Shown: piece by piece, positions 27,291-35,825 of the stretch
Position numbering within the stretch: position 1 is the first letter of the stretch
Layout: each line of letters opens with the position of its first letter
From: CAZNPU01 sp964575335
GTDB lineage: Bacteria; Planctomycetota; Phycisphaerae; Phycisphaerales; SM1A02
Assembly (NCBI GenBank): GCA_964575335.1
Contig: CAZNPU010000005.1
Span: forward strand, 1-64,000
DNA length: 64,000 nt
Reading direction: 5' to 3'
Notes under the pieces: model-generated
Database searches by the model: none
Told to the model about the DNA's origin: nothing
What the model saw: only the letters and a program-made list of their open reading frames with translations
Translations under genes and position numbers: made by a program

Positions 27291-29051
27291 ATGGCTTCAA
27301 CCACCGCACTGTTCACCGGCCTGTCTGGTCTTGCTGCCAACTCCCGTCGGTTGGATGTGATCGGCAACAACATCGCCAACGTCAACACTCCGGCGTTCAA
27401 GTCCAATCGCATGCTCTTTGCGCCAACCTTCAGCCGCAACTTCTCACTGGGCACCGCGCCCACCGGCACCAGCGGCGGCACAAACCCCGGACAGGTGGGC
27501 CTGGGCATCTCCGTTGCCGGAACACAACGCAATTTCACCAACGGCGCCATCAGCCCAACCGGTGTGAGCACCGATGTCGCCATCGAAGGCGACGGGTTCT
27601 TCATCGTCAATTCGGGCGGCGAACGGTACTACACTCGTTCCGGGGCGTTTCAGCGCAATCAGGAAAATGATCTGGTGACGATTTCCGGCGCCAAAGTCAT
27701 GGGGTTTGCCGTCGACAGCAACTTCGAAATCATCGAAGGCAATCTGGTTGAATTGAATATTCCCGTCGGCACGCTCACGCTTGCGGAAGCAACGCGCAAT
27801 GTGATATTCAACGGCAATCTCAATGCCTCAGGCACCATAGCGAGCACCGGCTCCACGCATGTGAACCGTCCGTTCTACACCGACAACGGTCTGACCACGC
27901 TGCTCAACACTGCCAACTATGATCTCACCGTGCCGGGCAACAATCTCTATATTGACGACGGAGCGGGCGGATCATTCCTGGCAATTGAGGGCGGAGCGGG
28001 CACCATCATCACCATCAGCGGCGTTGAAAAGGGCGGCAAGGACCTCGGCACGCACAGCTTTGCCTTCTCATCGACGCCGGTTGCAGGTGTGGATGACTAC
28101 GGCGCCACACTGGCTGATTACATGGATTTTCTTGCCGACGTGTTCGGCCTGGACAACACTCCCATCAACGGCCAGTCGCTGGGCGGAGGAGTAAGCTTCG
28201 CCAACGGCGTTATCACAATTTCGGGCAACGAGGGCACCGTACAGGATCTTGATATTGAAACCGGCGACATCGTGGCCACCAACAACGGTGCAGGCATCAG
28301 TCAGCCGTTTGTCATGAGCCGAACCGGCACGGCTGATGGCGAATCGGTGCGCACCAGTTTTCTTGTGTACGACTCGCTCGGCACGCCGCTCACAATCGAT
28401 CTGACGTTCGTCCTGCAGGATTCGGTGGATGGCGAAGGCACGGTATGGCAGTTTATTGCTGAATCGTCGGATAATGATGCGCTGGATCGCATCATCGGCA
28501 TGGGCATTGTGGAATTTGACGCCAGCGGTAATTTTGTCGCTGCCAGCAACGATTCGTTCTCACTGATTCGAGGCAACGGTGCAGTCAGCCCGCTTACAAT
28601 CACCATGGCCTTTGATTCAGGTACCAACGCCATCTCATCGCTCACCAGCACGGTCAGCAATCTGGCGGCGGTCTGGCAGGACGGTTCGGAAATCGGCACG
28701 CTGAGCAATTTTTCAATCGGCGAGGACGGCCGCATCGCAGGTTCGTTCACCAACGGATTAACGCGAACGATCGGCCAGATCGCGCTGGCGAAATTCTCCA
28801 ATCCCGAAGGTCTTGTCGATGCGGGGAACAATCTCTTTCGAGTCGGCCCCAACTCCGGCACCGCGCTGGTCGCCAATCCGGGTGAGTTCGGCACCGGCCG
28901 CGTTGTCGGCGGCGCGCTGGAGCTTTCAAACGTCGATCTTTCGCAAGAGTTCATCAACATGATCCTGGCGTCCACCGGCTACTCCGCTGCAAGCCGGGTC
29001 ATCACCACAACCAACGAGCTGATCGATCAGCTGCTGGTGCTTGGGCGCTAA
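27291..29051 (+). CDS. flgE: Flagellar hook protein FlgE
   Basis: FlgE polymerises into the hook. The 586 residues carry the N-terminal rod/hook motif (GLSGLAANSRRLDVIGNNIANVNTPAFKSNR), the FlgE conserved region (VAIEGDGFFIVNSGGERYYTRSGAF) and the C-terminal helix (SNVDLSQEFINMILASTGYSAASRVITTTNELIDQLLVLGR). A large variable domain with many Thr, Ser and Gly lies between. It is longer than the enteric form (about 400 residues). The site acggag precedes ATG 27291. It ends the plus-strand run; a convergent gene follows. Confidence 0.96.
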   Translation: MASTTALFTGLSGLAANSRRLDVIGNNIANVNTPAFKSNRMLFAPTFSRNFSLGTAPTGTSGGTNPGQVGLGISVAGTQRNFTNGAISPTGVSTDVAIEGDGFFIVNSGGERYYTRSGAFQRNQENDLVTISGAKVMGFAVDSNFEIIEGNLVELNIPVGTLTLAEATRNVIFNGNLNASGTIASTGSTHVNRPFYTDNGLTTLLNTANYDLTVPGNNLYIDDGAGGSFLAIEGGAGTIITISGVEKGGKDLGTHSFAFSSTPVAGVDDYGATLADYMDFLADVFGLDNTPINGQSLGGGVSFANGVITISGNEGTVQDLDIETGDIVATNNGAGISQPFVMSRTGTADGESVRTSFLVYDSLGTPLTIDLTFVLQDSVDGEGTVWQFIAESSDNDALDRIIGMGIVEFDASGNFVAASNDSFSLIRGNGAVSPLTITMAFDSGTNAISSLTSTVSNLAAVWQDGSEIGTLSNFSIGEDGRIAGSFTNGLTRTIGQIALAKFSNPEGLVDAGNNLFRVGPNSGTALVANPGEFGTGRVVGGALELSNVDLSQEFINMILASTGYSAASRVITTTNELIDQLLVLGR

Positions 29052-29088
29052 ACAGCAGCTAACAAAGTAATCTGCATAATCAATCAAT

Positions 29089-29150
29089 AAATCAACAGGG
29101 CAGCAGAAGAGACCATGCGCACAACTTCTGAACCAAAGTCCTGTTGATTT
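29089..29150. terminator. Possible terminator or inverted repeat between flgE and cfa-like gene
   Basis: Two perfect 11-base arms (29089-29099 and 29140-29150) enclose about 40 bases, with a nested 5-bp agaag/cttct pairing. The plus-strand side is followed by tgttgttgatg rather than a clean T-run. It lies in the convergent gap, where a bidirectional terminator would be expected. Confidence 0.4.
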
Positions 29151-29220
29151 GTTGTTGATGTCGCAGTTTCTTGAGATTTTCCTGCTGCAGTGCGCAGTGT
29201 TGCGTCCGGTCGTATTACGT

Positions 29221-30084
29221 TTACTTGCAGAGCGTAAACTGCATGACATCGATATGGCCGTGGCGAAAATGTTCAGCGCAGCCGGTGAGATATCGCATAT
29301 AGATGTCGTAGATTTCATCCGATGTCAGCGCAACTGCCTGCTCGCGATTGGACCGCAGGGCAGCTGCCCAGCAGTCAAGCGTTCGCGCGTAATGCGATTG
29401 CAGTGACTGCACCTGCGTGATGTGAAAGCCTGCCTGTCTGGCGTGGCGCATTACGACGCTGGGATGGCACAGTTGCCCACCGGGGAAAATGTGCTTTTGA
29501 ATGAACTTGGCGAAAAGGATGTGTTCGTGTTCGATACTGATGCCGCGCTCATGCAGCGCTTGCGGCTCGGTCTGCACGATGGTGTGCAGCATCATTCGCC
29601 CATCGTCGGGCAGGAGCGATCGGCAGCGTTCAAAGAACGCTGGATATCGAGCAATGCGAAAATGTTCGAATGCGCCGATGCTGATGATGCGATCCACCGG
29701 TTCATCAAACTCTTCCCACCCCTGCAGCCGCACATCAATGAAGCCTCGGGAGGGGGGATCATTGTGAAGCGAGCGTTGAATATGGTCGAACTGATTGCGG
29801 CTGAGCGTCAATCCGGTGACGTTGACGCCGAAGCGCTCCGCCGCACGCCACATCGTTGCGCCCCAGCCGCAGCCGATGTCGAGTAAACGCTGACCGGGGC
29901 GCAGATCGCATTTGCCAAGTGAAAGATCGATTTTGGCCAGCTGCGCCTGATCAAGCGTCATGTCGTCACGCTCAAAATACGCGCAGCTATAGGTCATGGA
30001 GCGATCAAGAAACAGCGCAAAGAACTCATTGGACAAGTCGTAATGCGCCTGCACCTGCTCGAAATACGGTTTGAGCTGCGCCAT
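29221..30084 (-). CDS. Cyclopropane-fatty-acyl-phospholipid / mycolic-acid synthase-like methyltransferase
   Basis: An SAM-dependent enzyme of the CFA synthase family, which adds methylene or methyl groups to unsaturated acyl chains. The 287 residues match the compact size of mycobacterial CmaA/MmaA enzymes (about 287) rather than E. coli Cfa (382). Key segments are the opening PYFEQVQAHYDLSNEFFALFLD, TYSCAYFERDDMTLDQAQ, and the SAM site LLDIGCGWGATMWRA. ATG 30084 gives the usual start; a TTG two codons upstream is possible. A 6-bp inverted repeat (gttacg/cgtaac, 30132-30151) lies upstream. The substrate is not known. Confidence 0.9.
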   Translation of the reverse strand: MAQLKPYFEQVQAHYDLSNEFFALFLDRSMTYSCAYFERDDMTLDQAQLAKIDLSLGKCDLRPGQRLLDIGCGWGATMWRAAERFGVNVTGLTLSRNQFDHIQRSLHNDPPSRGFIDVRLQGWEEFDEPVDRIISIGAFEHFRIARYPAFFERCRSLLPDDGRMMLHTIVQTEPQALHERGISIEHEHILFAKFIQKHIFPGGQLCHPSVVMRHARQAGFHITQVQSLQSHYARTLDCWAAALRSNREQAVALTSDEIYDIYMRYLTGCAEHFRHGHIDVMQFTLCK

Positions 30085-30244
30085 GATCAACGCTCCGGGC
30101 CAATGAGGAAAATGGCGGTGTGAAAAGTGAGGTTACGTTACTGCGCGTAACAGCGAGTGCAATCAGAAAAGCGGGGAACTTACAGCGTCTGCTCCTGCGA
30201 CATTCAGATTGCGATGCTTCCTCGCGCGCCGGATCGGAGCCTGA

Positions 30245-30679
30245 TTACGACATGGCCATAACAACTACGAACTGAGCCACCACGCTGACCAGCCAGATCA
30301 CAGCAGCGCAGACGATGATCTCCCAGCCTTCAAGTTCAAAAAGCAATGCAAGCAGGCTCAGGTACAGCCCCATTGAAATCAGCCAGGCCAGCGGCGGAGA
30401 AGGAATGAATAAGGCGACGGTGCTGGGAAAGAGAAAGATGGCAGCGAGTTTCAGAATGGCTGTGCCAAGGTTGCCGAATGAAACGCTCAGGAATTTCGCT
30501 GTGATGAGACAGGCGACCAGGCCAAGCGCAACCTGCACGGTCAGGACAATGCCCAGCGCGACATGCGCCATGGCAGTCGTCATGGCGTCGCTTTGCCAGT
30601 AAACATAAACAGTAAACAGCACGATGCCCGCGACCAGCAGGCCGGCCGGAACCTTCACCTCGGTTACATCAGAATGCAT
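30245..30679 (-). CDS. Small membrane protein of unknown function
   Basis: A 144-residue protein with four hydrophobic helices (about 10-28, 34-61, 73-93 and 98-143 as a long or double segment). It carries no motif I recognise. Its start has gagggg on the minus strand a few bases before ATG 30679. It lies between the DegT gene (150 bases upstream in transcription) and the CFA-like gene on the same strand. It could belong to the same transcript, but the gaps are wide. Confidence 0.7.
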   Translation of the reverse strand: MHSDVTEVKVPAGLLVAGIVLFTVYVYWQSDAMTTAMAHVALGIVLTVQVALGLVACLITAKFLSVSFGNLGTAILKLAAIFLFPSTVALFIPSPPLAWLISMGLYLSLLALLFELEGWEIIVCAAVIWLVSVVAQFVVVMAMS

Positions 30680-30830
30680 GTCGTTCCCCTCAATATGCCA
30701 GGGTCAGGCGTGCCACCCCAATGGTGTGCTGGCAGCCCACAGGAGCGCAGAATAACAAACGCCACCAGCCCTGTCATCACTGCACGGCCAATGCGAAGTT
30801 ACGCCAACAGCTTTTTTAGATTGCCGGTAT

Positions 30831-32051
30831 TCAGCTTCGCGTAAAGGTTGTGCGGGTGATCATCAGCTCCAGCGTCTGGCACACCAGATCGATCTCTTTA
30901 TCCGTCAAGCGGTTATGAAACGGCAACGCGATCGTGCGCTGGCTTACCGACTCGGCGATGGGGAAATCGCCGGGCTTATAACCGAACATGCGGCGGTAGG
31001 GGGGCAGCAGCGGAATGGGCGGAAAATAACTTGCTGCACCAATGTCGTGACGGCGCAGGCCCTCGAGGATCTGGTCGCGATCATCAGCGGTGAACTGGTC
31101 GCTCAGTCGTACCACATACACGAACCAGCTCATGAACACGTCATCCTCCACCGTCGGAAGGATCAGGTGCGGGTGGCCCAGCAGCCGGCGGGTGTACGCT
31201 GCGGCGACCCGTTGGCGCGCTTCAATGATTTCGTCCAGCCGCCGCATCTGCGCGACGCCAATTGCAGCATTCACCTCGCTGAGGCGGAAGTTGTAGCCGA
31301 TGCGCTCGTGCATCAGCCACGATCCCAGCGCAGCATCCATGCCGATCTCCCGGCCGATCGAAGCGCCGAGCCGTGACCACGGGCCCATGCCTGTGGCGGA
31401 GCTGCCGCCGGCGCGGCCCTGATTGCGAAGCGAGCGGCACAGGTCGGCCAGTCGATCATCGTGAGTCACGATCATGCCGCCTTCGCCAGTGGTGATCTGC
31501 TTGTTGGGATAAAAACCGAATACCGCAGCGCGGCCGAAGCGGCCGACGGGATCATTGCCCTTGCGACTGCCCAGGCCTTCGCAGGCGTCTTCGATCAGAT
31601 GAATTTCATGGCGGGCCGCAAGTGCAGCTAATTCGAGCATGCCGGCCGGGTTGCCGAAAACTTCCACCCCGATGATCGCCTTGGTGCGTTCAGTGATGGC
31701 GCGTTCGACATCCTCAATGCGCATGTTCAGCGTGCGCGGATCACAGTCGACGAAGACCGGCGTCGCGCCGACGTACAAAATACAGTTGGCGGAGGCCACA
31801 AAGCTGAATGCGGGTGTGATCACCTCGTCGCCCGGGCCGATGCCGAGAGCCATCAGCACCAGATGCAGGCCCGACGTGCCGGAGTTCACGCCCACGCCGT
31901 GCGGACGATTCACGTATGCAGCGACGAGACGTTCGAATTCTTCCAGCCGCGGTCCGATACTCAAACGACCGCTGCGCAACGTCTCGACGACGAGATCGAT
32001 TTCCAGATCGGTGATGTCCGGCGAACTCAGTGGAATGTTGTTGGTGGCCAC
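30831..32051 (-). CDS. DegT/DnrJ/EryC1/StrS family aminotransferase
   Basis: A PLP-dependent enzyme of the family that makes amino sugars from keto sugars bound to nucleotides, used in surface polysaccharides. The 406 residues have the family opening (IPLSSPDITDLEIDLVVETLRSG), GTSGLHLVLMALGIGPGDEVITPAFSF, the Asp-containing DACEGLGS segment, and the PLP lysine in FGFYPNKQITTGEGGMI (about 182-198). The start codon is GTG at 32051. No other sugar biosynthesis genes are adjacent, so the substrate stays open. Confidence 0.93.
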   Translation of the reverse strand: MATNNIPLSSPDITDLEIDLVVETLRSGRLSIGPRLEEFERLVAAYVNRPHGVGVNSGTSGLHLVLMALGIGPGDEVITPAFSFVASANCILYVGATPVFVDCDPRTLNMRIEDVERAITERTKAIIGVEVFGNPAGMLELAALAARHEIHLIEDACEGLGSRKGNDPVGRFGRAAVFGFYPNKQITTGEGGMIVTHDDRLADLCRSLRNQGRAGGSSATGMGPWSRLGASIGREIGMDAALGSWLMHERIGYNFRLSEVNAAIGVAQMRRLDEIIEARQRVAAAYTRRLLGHPHLILPTVEDDVFMSWFVYVVRLSDQFTADDRDQILEGLRRHDIGAASYFPPIPLLPPYRRMFGYKPGDFPIAESVSQRTIALPFHNRLTDKEIDLVCQTLELMITRTTFTRS

Positions 32052-32189
32052 GGCTGAGCTTGTTCCTGCAAAGTGAAAGATTTTAGCCCGCTGCGTTCAT
32101 CGGCAAGGCAGCGGGGCCGCCATCGCAAGAAATTCGATGTTGCGGCATGTGCGCGTCGCACGAGGGCGGTCATGCGCCTGCCCGCCCGG

Positions 32190-33722
32190 TCATCGTGAGT
32201 TCCCAAGCGCCGCTTCCAGTGCAGCAGAAGCGCGGCCGGTGTGCTTGAGATACAGCCACGCTGCCTGCATCTGCAGCACGTCCGGGAGCAATCCGCCGCC
32301 GAGAGCCAGACGCCCGAGCTGTTCCTGATCGAATGCAGAAAGCGACGGTGCGTGCTTTGCCATTAAAAGCAGGGCAAGCGAATCGGCTCGCCCAAGCCCG
32401 ACTCGACGAAGCGACGCTGCTGCCTCACCGCATGCTGGGACATCGACTTCGAGCAAGCCCAATAATATCGCCTGCTGCTGCGCGCTGTCATCCTCAGCCT
32501 GTGCAAGCAATGACAACGCGAGGCTGGGATTGATCTTGCCCAGTTCAGCTGCCGCCCCTGATGCCAGGGCAACCGGATCAATCTGGCTAGGCTGGGGATC
32601 TGTGACGCGCTCGATCAGATATTGATAGATGCGCGAAGCCTGTTCAGCAGGGAGTTGTTCAGTATGCCGCAGAGCCCATTCGGTTGTGGCAGCGTGACCA
32701 CGCTCAAGCAGTGCGATCATGGGTTCAGCAACGTCGGAACCCGTGCTGATGGCTTTGCCAACCGCCACCATCGGAGCGATAAGTGGTTCGTCATCGCTGT
32801 TGACGCCTGGAGCAACAAGCCGATCGTACGCTGCTGCGGGGATATCGCTGTCTGTCGCCAAAAGCGCCAAACCCCAGTGAACGCGCTGGCTGTAGGTTGG
32901 ATTTTCGCCAAGCCAGCGGTTCCACATTGCCAACCCCCGTGCGGGATCAAGTTGAAGCAGCGCAAGCACACCTCGATAGGCCAGTTGTGTGTTGATTGTT
33001 GAGTCCTGCACAATGGATTCGATCCACGGCGCAGCAGACGTGATGCGATAGCGACGAAATGCGTCGAACATCCAGATCGTGGTTGTGTGACGCAGTGCCG
33101 GTGCGAGCTTCTCCAGTCTTGGCTGGAATTTGCGTAGCGGTGTCAGATCGCCGGTGTGCTGTGCGAGCAGGCCGCACGCAAGGCCCGCAACGTGATCATC
33201 CTGTGAATGGGCGATGCGCTGCAGGTCTTCGCGATCAACTGCCTCGCCGAGCATGACCAGTTCCGCCACCATAAGTAGTCGCGCCATCGGGTGGAGGTTG
33301 TCGTGCGCGAGCAACTGTTTCATCTGGTCCGCACTGAGCAGTTCGAGATCGAGCGCGGCGGCGATGGCTGCTTCCTGCGCCTGTGGCGTGATTGCCAGAA
33401 TCAGCGCCGGGTCAACGCGTTTTTCGCTGGACATCTCTGCAAGTCCCAGCACACCGTGAACCTGGCTTTGCCAGTCATCGCTGGCGGCGACATGCTGCAG
33501 TAGCGGCTGCAACTGCGGATCACGCAGTTGGCGAAGCCCGAACAGCAGCGCTGCATGTGTGCCGCGGGGATTTGGCGTAACAGCGCGGCGGAGCATGTCG
33601 ATTGACGCTGTTGCCGCATCCGATATTGACTGGGCATTGGCGTATTGATGCGGCGCAACTGCGGCAACGATCAGCATCAGCAGCGCAAGCGCAAGGGGTT
33701 TTCGAACGCATGCCGTCGCCAT
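32190..33722 (-). CDS. Secreted HEAT-like repeat protein
   Basis: A 510-residue protein with a signal peptide (about 1-30, ending QYANAQ) and an all-helical body with short repeated units resembling HEAT or armadillo repeats (for example LLQHVAASDDWQSQVHGVLGLAEM and RITSAAPWIESIVQDSTINTQLAYRGVLALLQL). The frame stays open far upstream into dnaA, but ATG 33722 gives a proper signal peptide and ends that extension. It begins 40 bases after the dnaA stop on the same strand. The function is unknown. Confidence 0.78.
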   Translation of the reverse strand: MATACVRKPLALALLMLIVAAVAPHQYANAQSISDAATASIDMLRRAVTPNPRGTHAALLFGLRQLRDPQLQPLLQHVAASDDWQSQVHGVLGLAEMSSEKRVDPALILAITPQAQEAAIAAALDLELLSADQMKQLLAHDNLHPMARLLMVAELVMLGEAVDREDLQRIAHSQDDHVAGLACGLLAQHTGDLTPLRKFQPRLEKLAPALRHTTTIWMFDAFRRYRITSAAPWIESIVQDSTINTQLAYRGVLALLQLDPARGLAMWNRWLGENPTYSQRVHWGLALLATDSDIPAAAYDRLVAPGVNSDDEPLIAPMVAVGKAISTGSDVAEPMIALLERGHAATTEWALRHTEQLPAEQASRIYQYLIERVTDPQPSQIDPVALASGAAAELGKINPSLALSLLAQAEDDSAQQQAILLGLLEVDVPACGEAAASLRRVGLGRADSLALLLMAKHAPSLSAFDQEQLGRLALGGGLLPDVLQMQAAWLYLKHTGRASAALEAALGNSR

Positions 33723-33762
33723 GGCGATGTAGTGTAGCACAGCGTTGTGAGGCGCTTCGATA

Positions 33763-35337
33763 TTACCTGTCGCCGTCCCTGCAGTTGCTGCGCAGGATCT
33801 CGCGGCGTATCTCCTCGGCCAGTTCGCGAAGCGGCATTGATGCCTCGCCATTGCCAAGTGCAACCGATTCGTCATTTTCAAGCTGGCGGCGCAGCCGCTG
33901 ATCGGCGGTGTGAACGGTGGAGTGATTTGTTCGTCCAAGAGCCTGTGCGATTTCCGGGAAACTCTGCGTGGTGAGTTCTCTTGCAAGATACGCCACCAGC
34001 GCGCGGGCCAGCACGACACGGCGGTGCCGGCCGGTGCCAAGCAGATCAGCCTTGCTGACAGCGAGTCGGGTGCAGACGGCTTCCACAACCGATTGAATGC
34101 GAACCGCCTGAGCGGGCGTATACGTCTGCTGCTCGCGGAAAAGCTGCTCAACCAGCACCAGTCCAATTTCCTGATCCTGCGCATGCTGGCCGTTGAGCAG
34201 GCTGTGGAATGCTGCGAGTTTGGTAATCGCGCCTTCCAGCTCGCGCACCGAGCCGATGCAACGAGCCGCGACGGCCTCCACGGCGGCTTGGCTCATACGC
34301 AGACCCCGCGCATGTGCCAGGCGTTCAATCAGCGCGATTCGCATTTGCCGATCGGGGCGATCGACCTTCACCACCATGCCTGACAGAAAGCGGCTGACCA
34401 GCGCCTGGCTGAACCGCTTGATGTGATGAGGGTGATTGTCCGACGCAAGCACGATCTTTGCGCCGCCAAGATCAATCGCATCCAGCGTGTACAGAAACTC
34501 GGTCTGCGTGCGAACCTTGTTGGCCAGAAAGTGGACATCGTCGATCGCCAGCAGATCGAGTTTGCGGATGCGCTGGCGGAAGCTGTCGATGCTGTTGTTG
34601 CGGATCGCGGCAATGTATTCGTTGGTGAACTGCTCGCCGGTGACGTAGCGCACATGCCCCGATCTGCCGGTCAATTCGATATAGCGATGGCAGATGCCCT
34701 GAAGCAGGTGCGTTTTGCCCACGCCGCACTCACCATGCAGAAACAGCGGCGAGATGCATCCCGCTGCGGGGTCTTCCGCAAGGCGCACTGCGGCAGCGAA
34801 TGCGAGCTTATTGCTTGGACCGACCACGAAATCGCTGAGCCGGCGCAAGGCAGGCGTGCGTCGGGCGTGGCTGGCGCTGCGGGGGGTGAAGCGGTCAGTT
34901 GACTGGCTGGTGTGCGAGCCGCTGTCGCGCCCGTGGCGCATTGAGCCGAATTCGCGCGGCCCTTCACCTGTTGCTTCATGAGAAGCGCGGCGCGGCTGAG
35001 GTTTTTCAGAATCAGCGTCAGCCAGTCGAGGCGCGACGCGCACATCAACCTGAACCGCATCGCCCAGCATGTCTGCAGCAGCGCTGCGAAGGTCATCGGC
35101 GAAATGCGCATCGATCCACTTGGCGGCAAATTGGCTGTCGGTGGCGACTTCCAGCCGACCATCGCGCACGCACAGTTCAGCATGGCCGAACCACATTTCG
35201 TACTTGTGCGCGCCAATGCGGCGGGAGAGAGCTTCGGAAATCTGTTGAACGGTTGTGGTATTCAAATCAGCGGAACCTGGCGTAAGGGCGTTGTTGAGAG
35301 TCGGCGAGTTCACAGACTGATCAAGCTCAATGGGCAC
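33763..35337 (-). CDS. dnaA: Chromosomal replication initiator protein DnaA
   Basis: DnaA binds DnaA boxes at oriC and melts the origin. The 524 residues have domain I (about 28-95, including SRRIGAHKYEMWFGHAEL), a hydrophilic linker, the AAA+ domain with Walker A (HGECGVGKTH, about 201-210) and Walker B (LLAIDDVHF), and domain IV with the signature VAYLARELTTQSFPEIAQALGRTNHSTVHTA. The start is taken as GTG 35337, six bases after aaggag on the minus strand; ATG 35361 lacks a site. dnaN, recF and rpmH are not adjacent, so the locus is isolated. Confidence 0.96.
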   Translation of the reverse strand: MPIELDQSVNSPTLNNALTPGSADLNTTTVQQISEALSRRIGAHKYEMWFGHAELCVRDGRLEVATDSQFAAKWIDAHFADDLRSAAADMLGDAVQVDVRVAPRLADADSEKPQPRRASHEATGEGPREFGSMRHGRDSGSHTSQSTDRFTPRSASHARRTPALRRLSDFVVGPSNKLAFAAAVRLAEDPAAGCISPLFLHGECGVGKTHLLQGICHRYIELTGRSGHVRYVTGEQFTNEYIAAIRNNSIDSFRQRIRKLDLLAIDDVHFLANKVRTQTEFLYTLDAIDLGGAKIVLASDNHPHHIKRFSQALVSRFLSGMVVKVDRPDRQMRIALIERLAHARGLRMSQAAVEAVAARCIGSVRELEGAITKLAAFHSLLNGQHAQDQEIGLVLVEQLFREQQTYTPAQAVRIQSVVEAVCTRLAVSKADLLGTGRHRRVVLARALVAYLARELTTQSFPEIAQALGRTNHSTVHTADQRLRRQLENDESVALGNGEASMPLRELAEEIRREILRSNCRDGDR

Positions 35338-35806
35338 AGTTCGCTCCTTCGGGCTGAACATCGTGGTCCAGGCGAATGTCGGAACCGCAGACGGTTCCCG
35401 GGAATGCACAACGCTCCGGCGGCATGGCGATCGCCTCATGAAGTCGCGAACACCGCGCTCATGCCGTTGCGTACGTCCTTGATTGTGTTTCGAATCCGTC
35501 CCCGGCGGGCGAATCATCATCGGCGGCATTGCCGAACTGATCACGCCTGCCTCATCCGAGAGATCGACGACTTGCGGCGTGTGGCGCTGGCTGCCTGTTT
35601 GCGTGATGCGCAGCTTCGTGATTCAGCCGTCAAGCCGATGTCGATTTCGGCGGTTGCCCCTTCCATGAGCAACGTGCGAAGCGTACCGTTGATCGGCGCG
35701 CTCACAAGTCAAAAATTGATCGCTGGGGTCGTCGGAACGCGCGAACTCCCGAGACTTCAAGGTGAAGAGCCGATGAAAAATTTTCTTTGCGGTGTTATCC
35801 ACCGGT
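35338..35806. other. Intergenic region upstream of dnaA, candidate origin region
   Basis: About 470 bases with no supported gene. It holds A/T-rich patches (caaaaattgat at 35709-35719 and gatgaaaaattttcttt at 35772-35788) next to two DnaA-box-like sites. It probably includes the dnaA promoter. Origins often lie beside dnaA, so this is a reasonable place for oriC, but only two boxes are visible. Confidence 0.45.
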
Positions 35807-35825
35807 TCAGGCGTTGTGTGGAAAA
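35795..35825. promoter_or_regulatory. Two DnaA-box-like sites
   Basis: TTATCCACC lies on the plus strand (35795-35803) and TTTTCCACA on the minus strand (35817-35825). Each differs from the consensus TTATCCACA by one base. They face each other 13 bases apart. The perfect 8-base inverted repeat caccggtt/aaccggtg (35800-35807, 35824-35831) overlaps both. They straddle the stop codon of the GNAT gene. Confidence 0.5.

Noticed and set aside
33723..34184. Upstream extension of the HEAT-like gene into dnaA
   Set aside because: It overlaps dnaA in another frame, and ATG 33722 gives a clean signal peptide.
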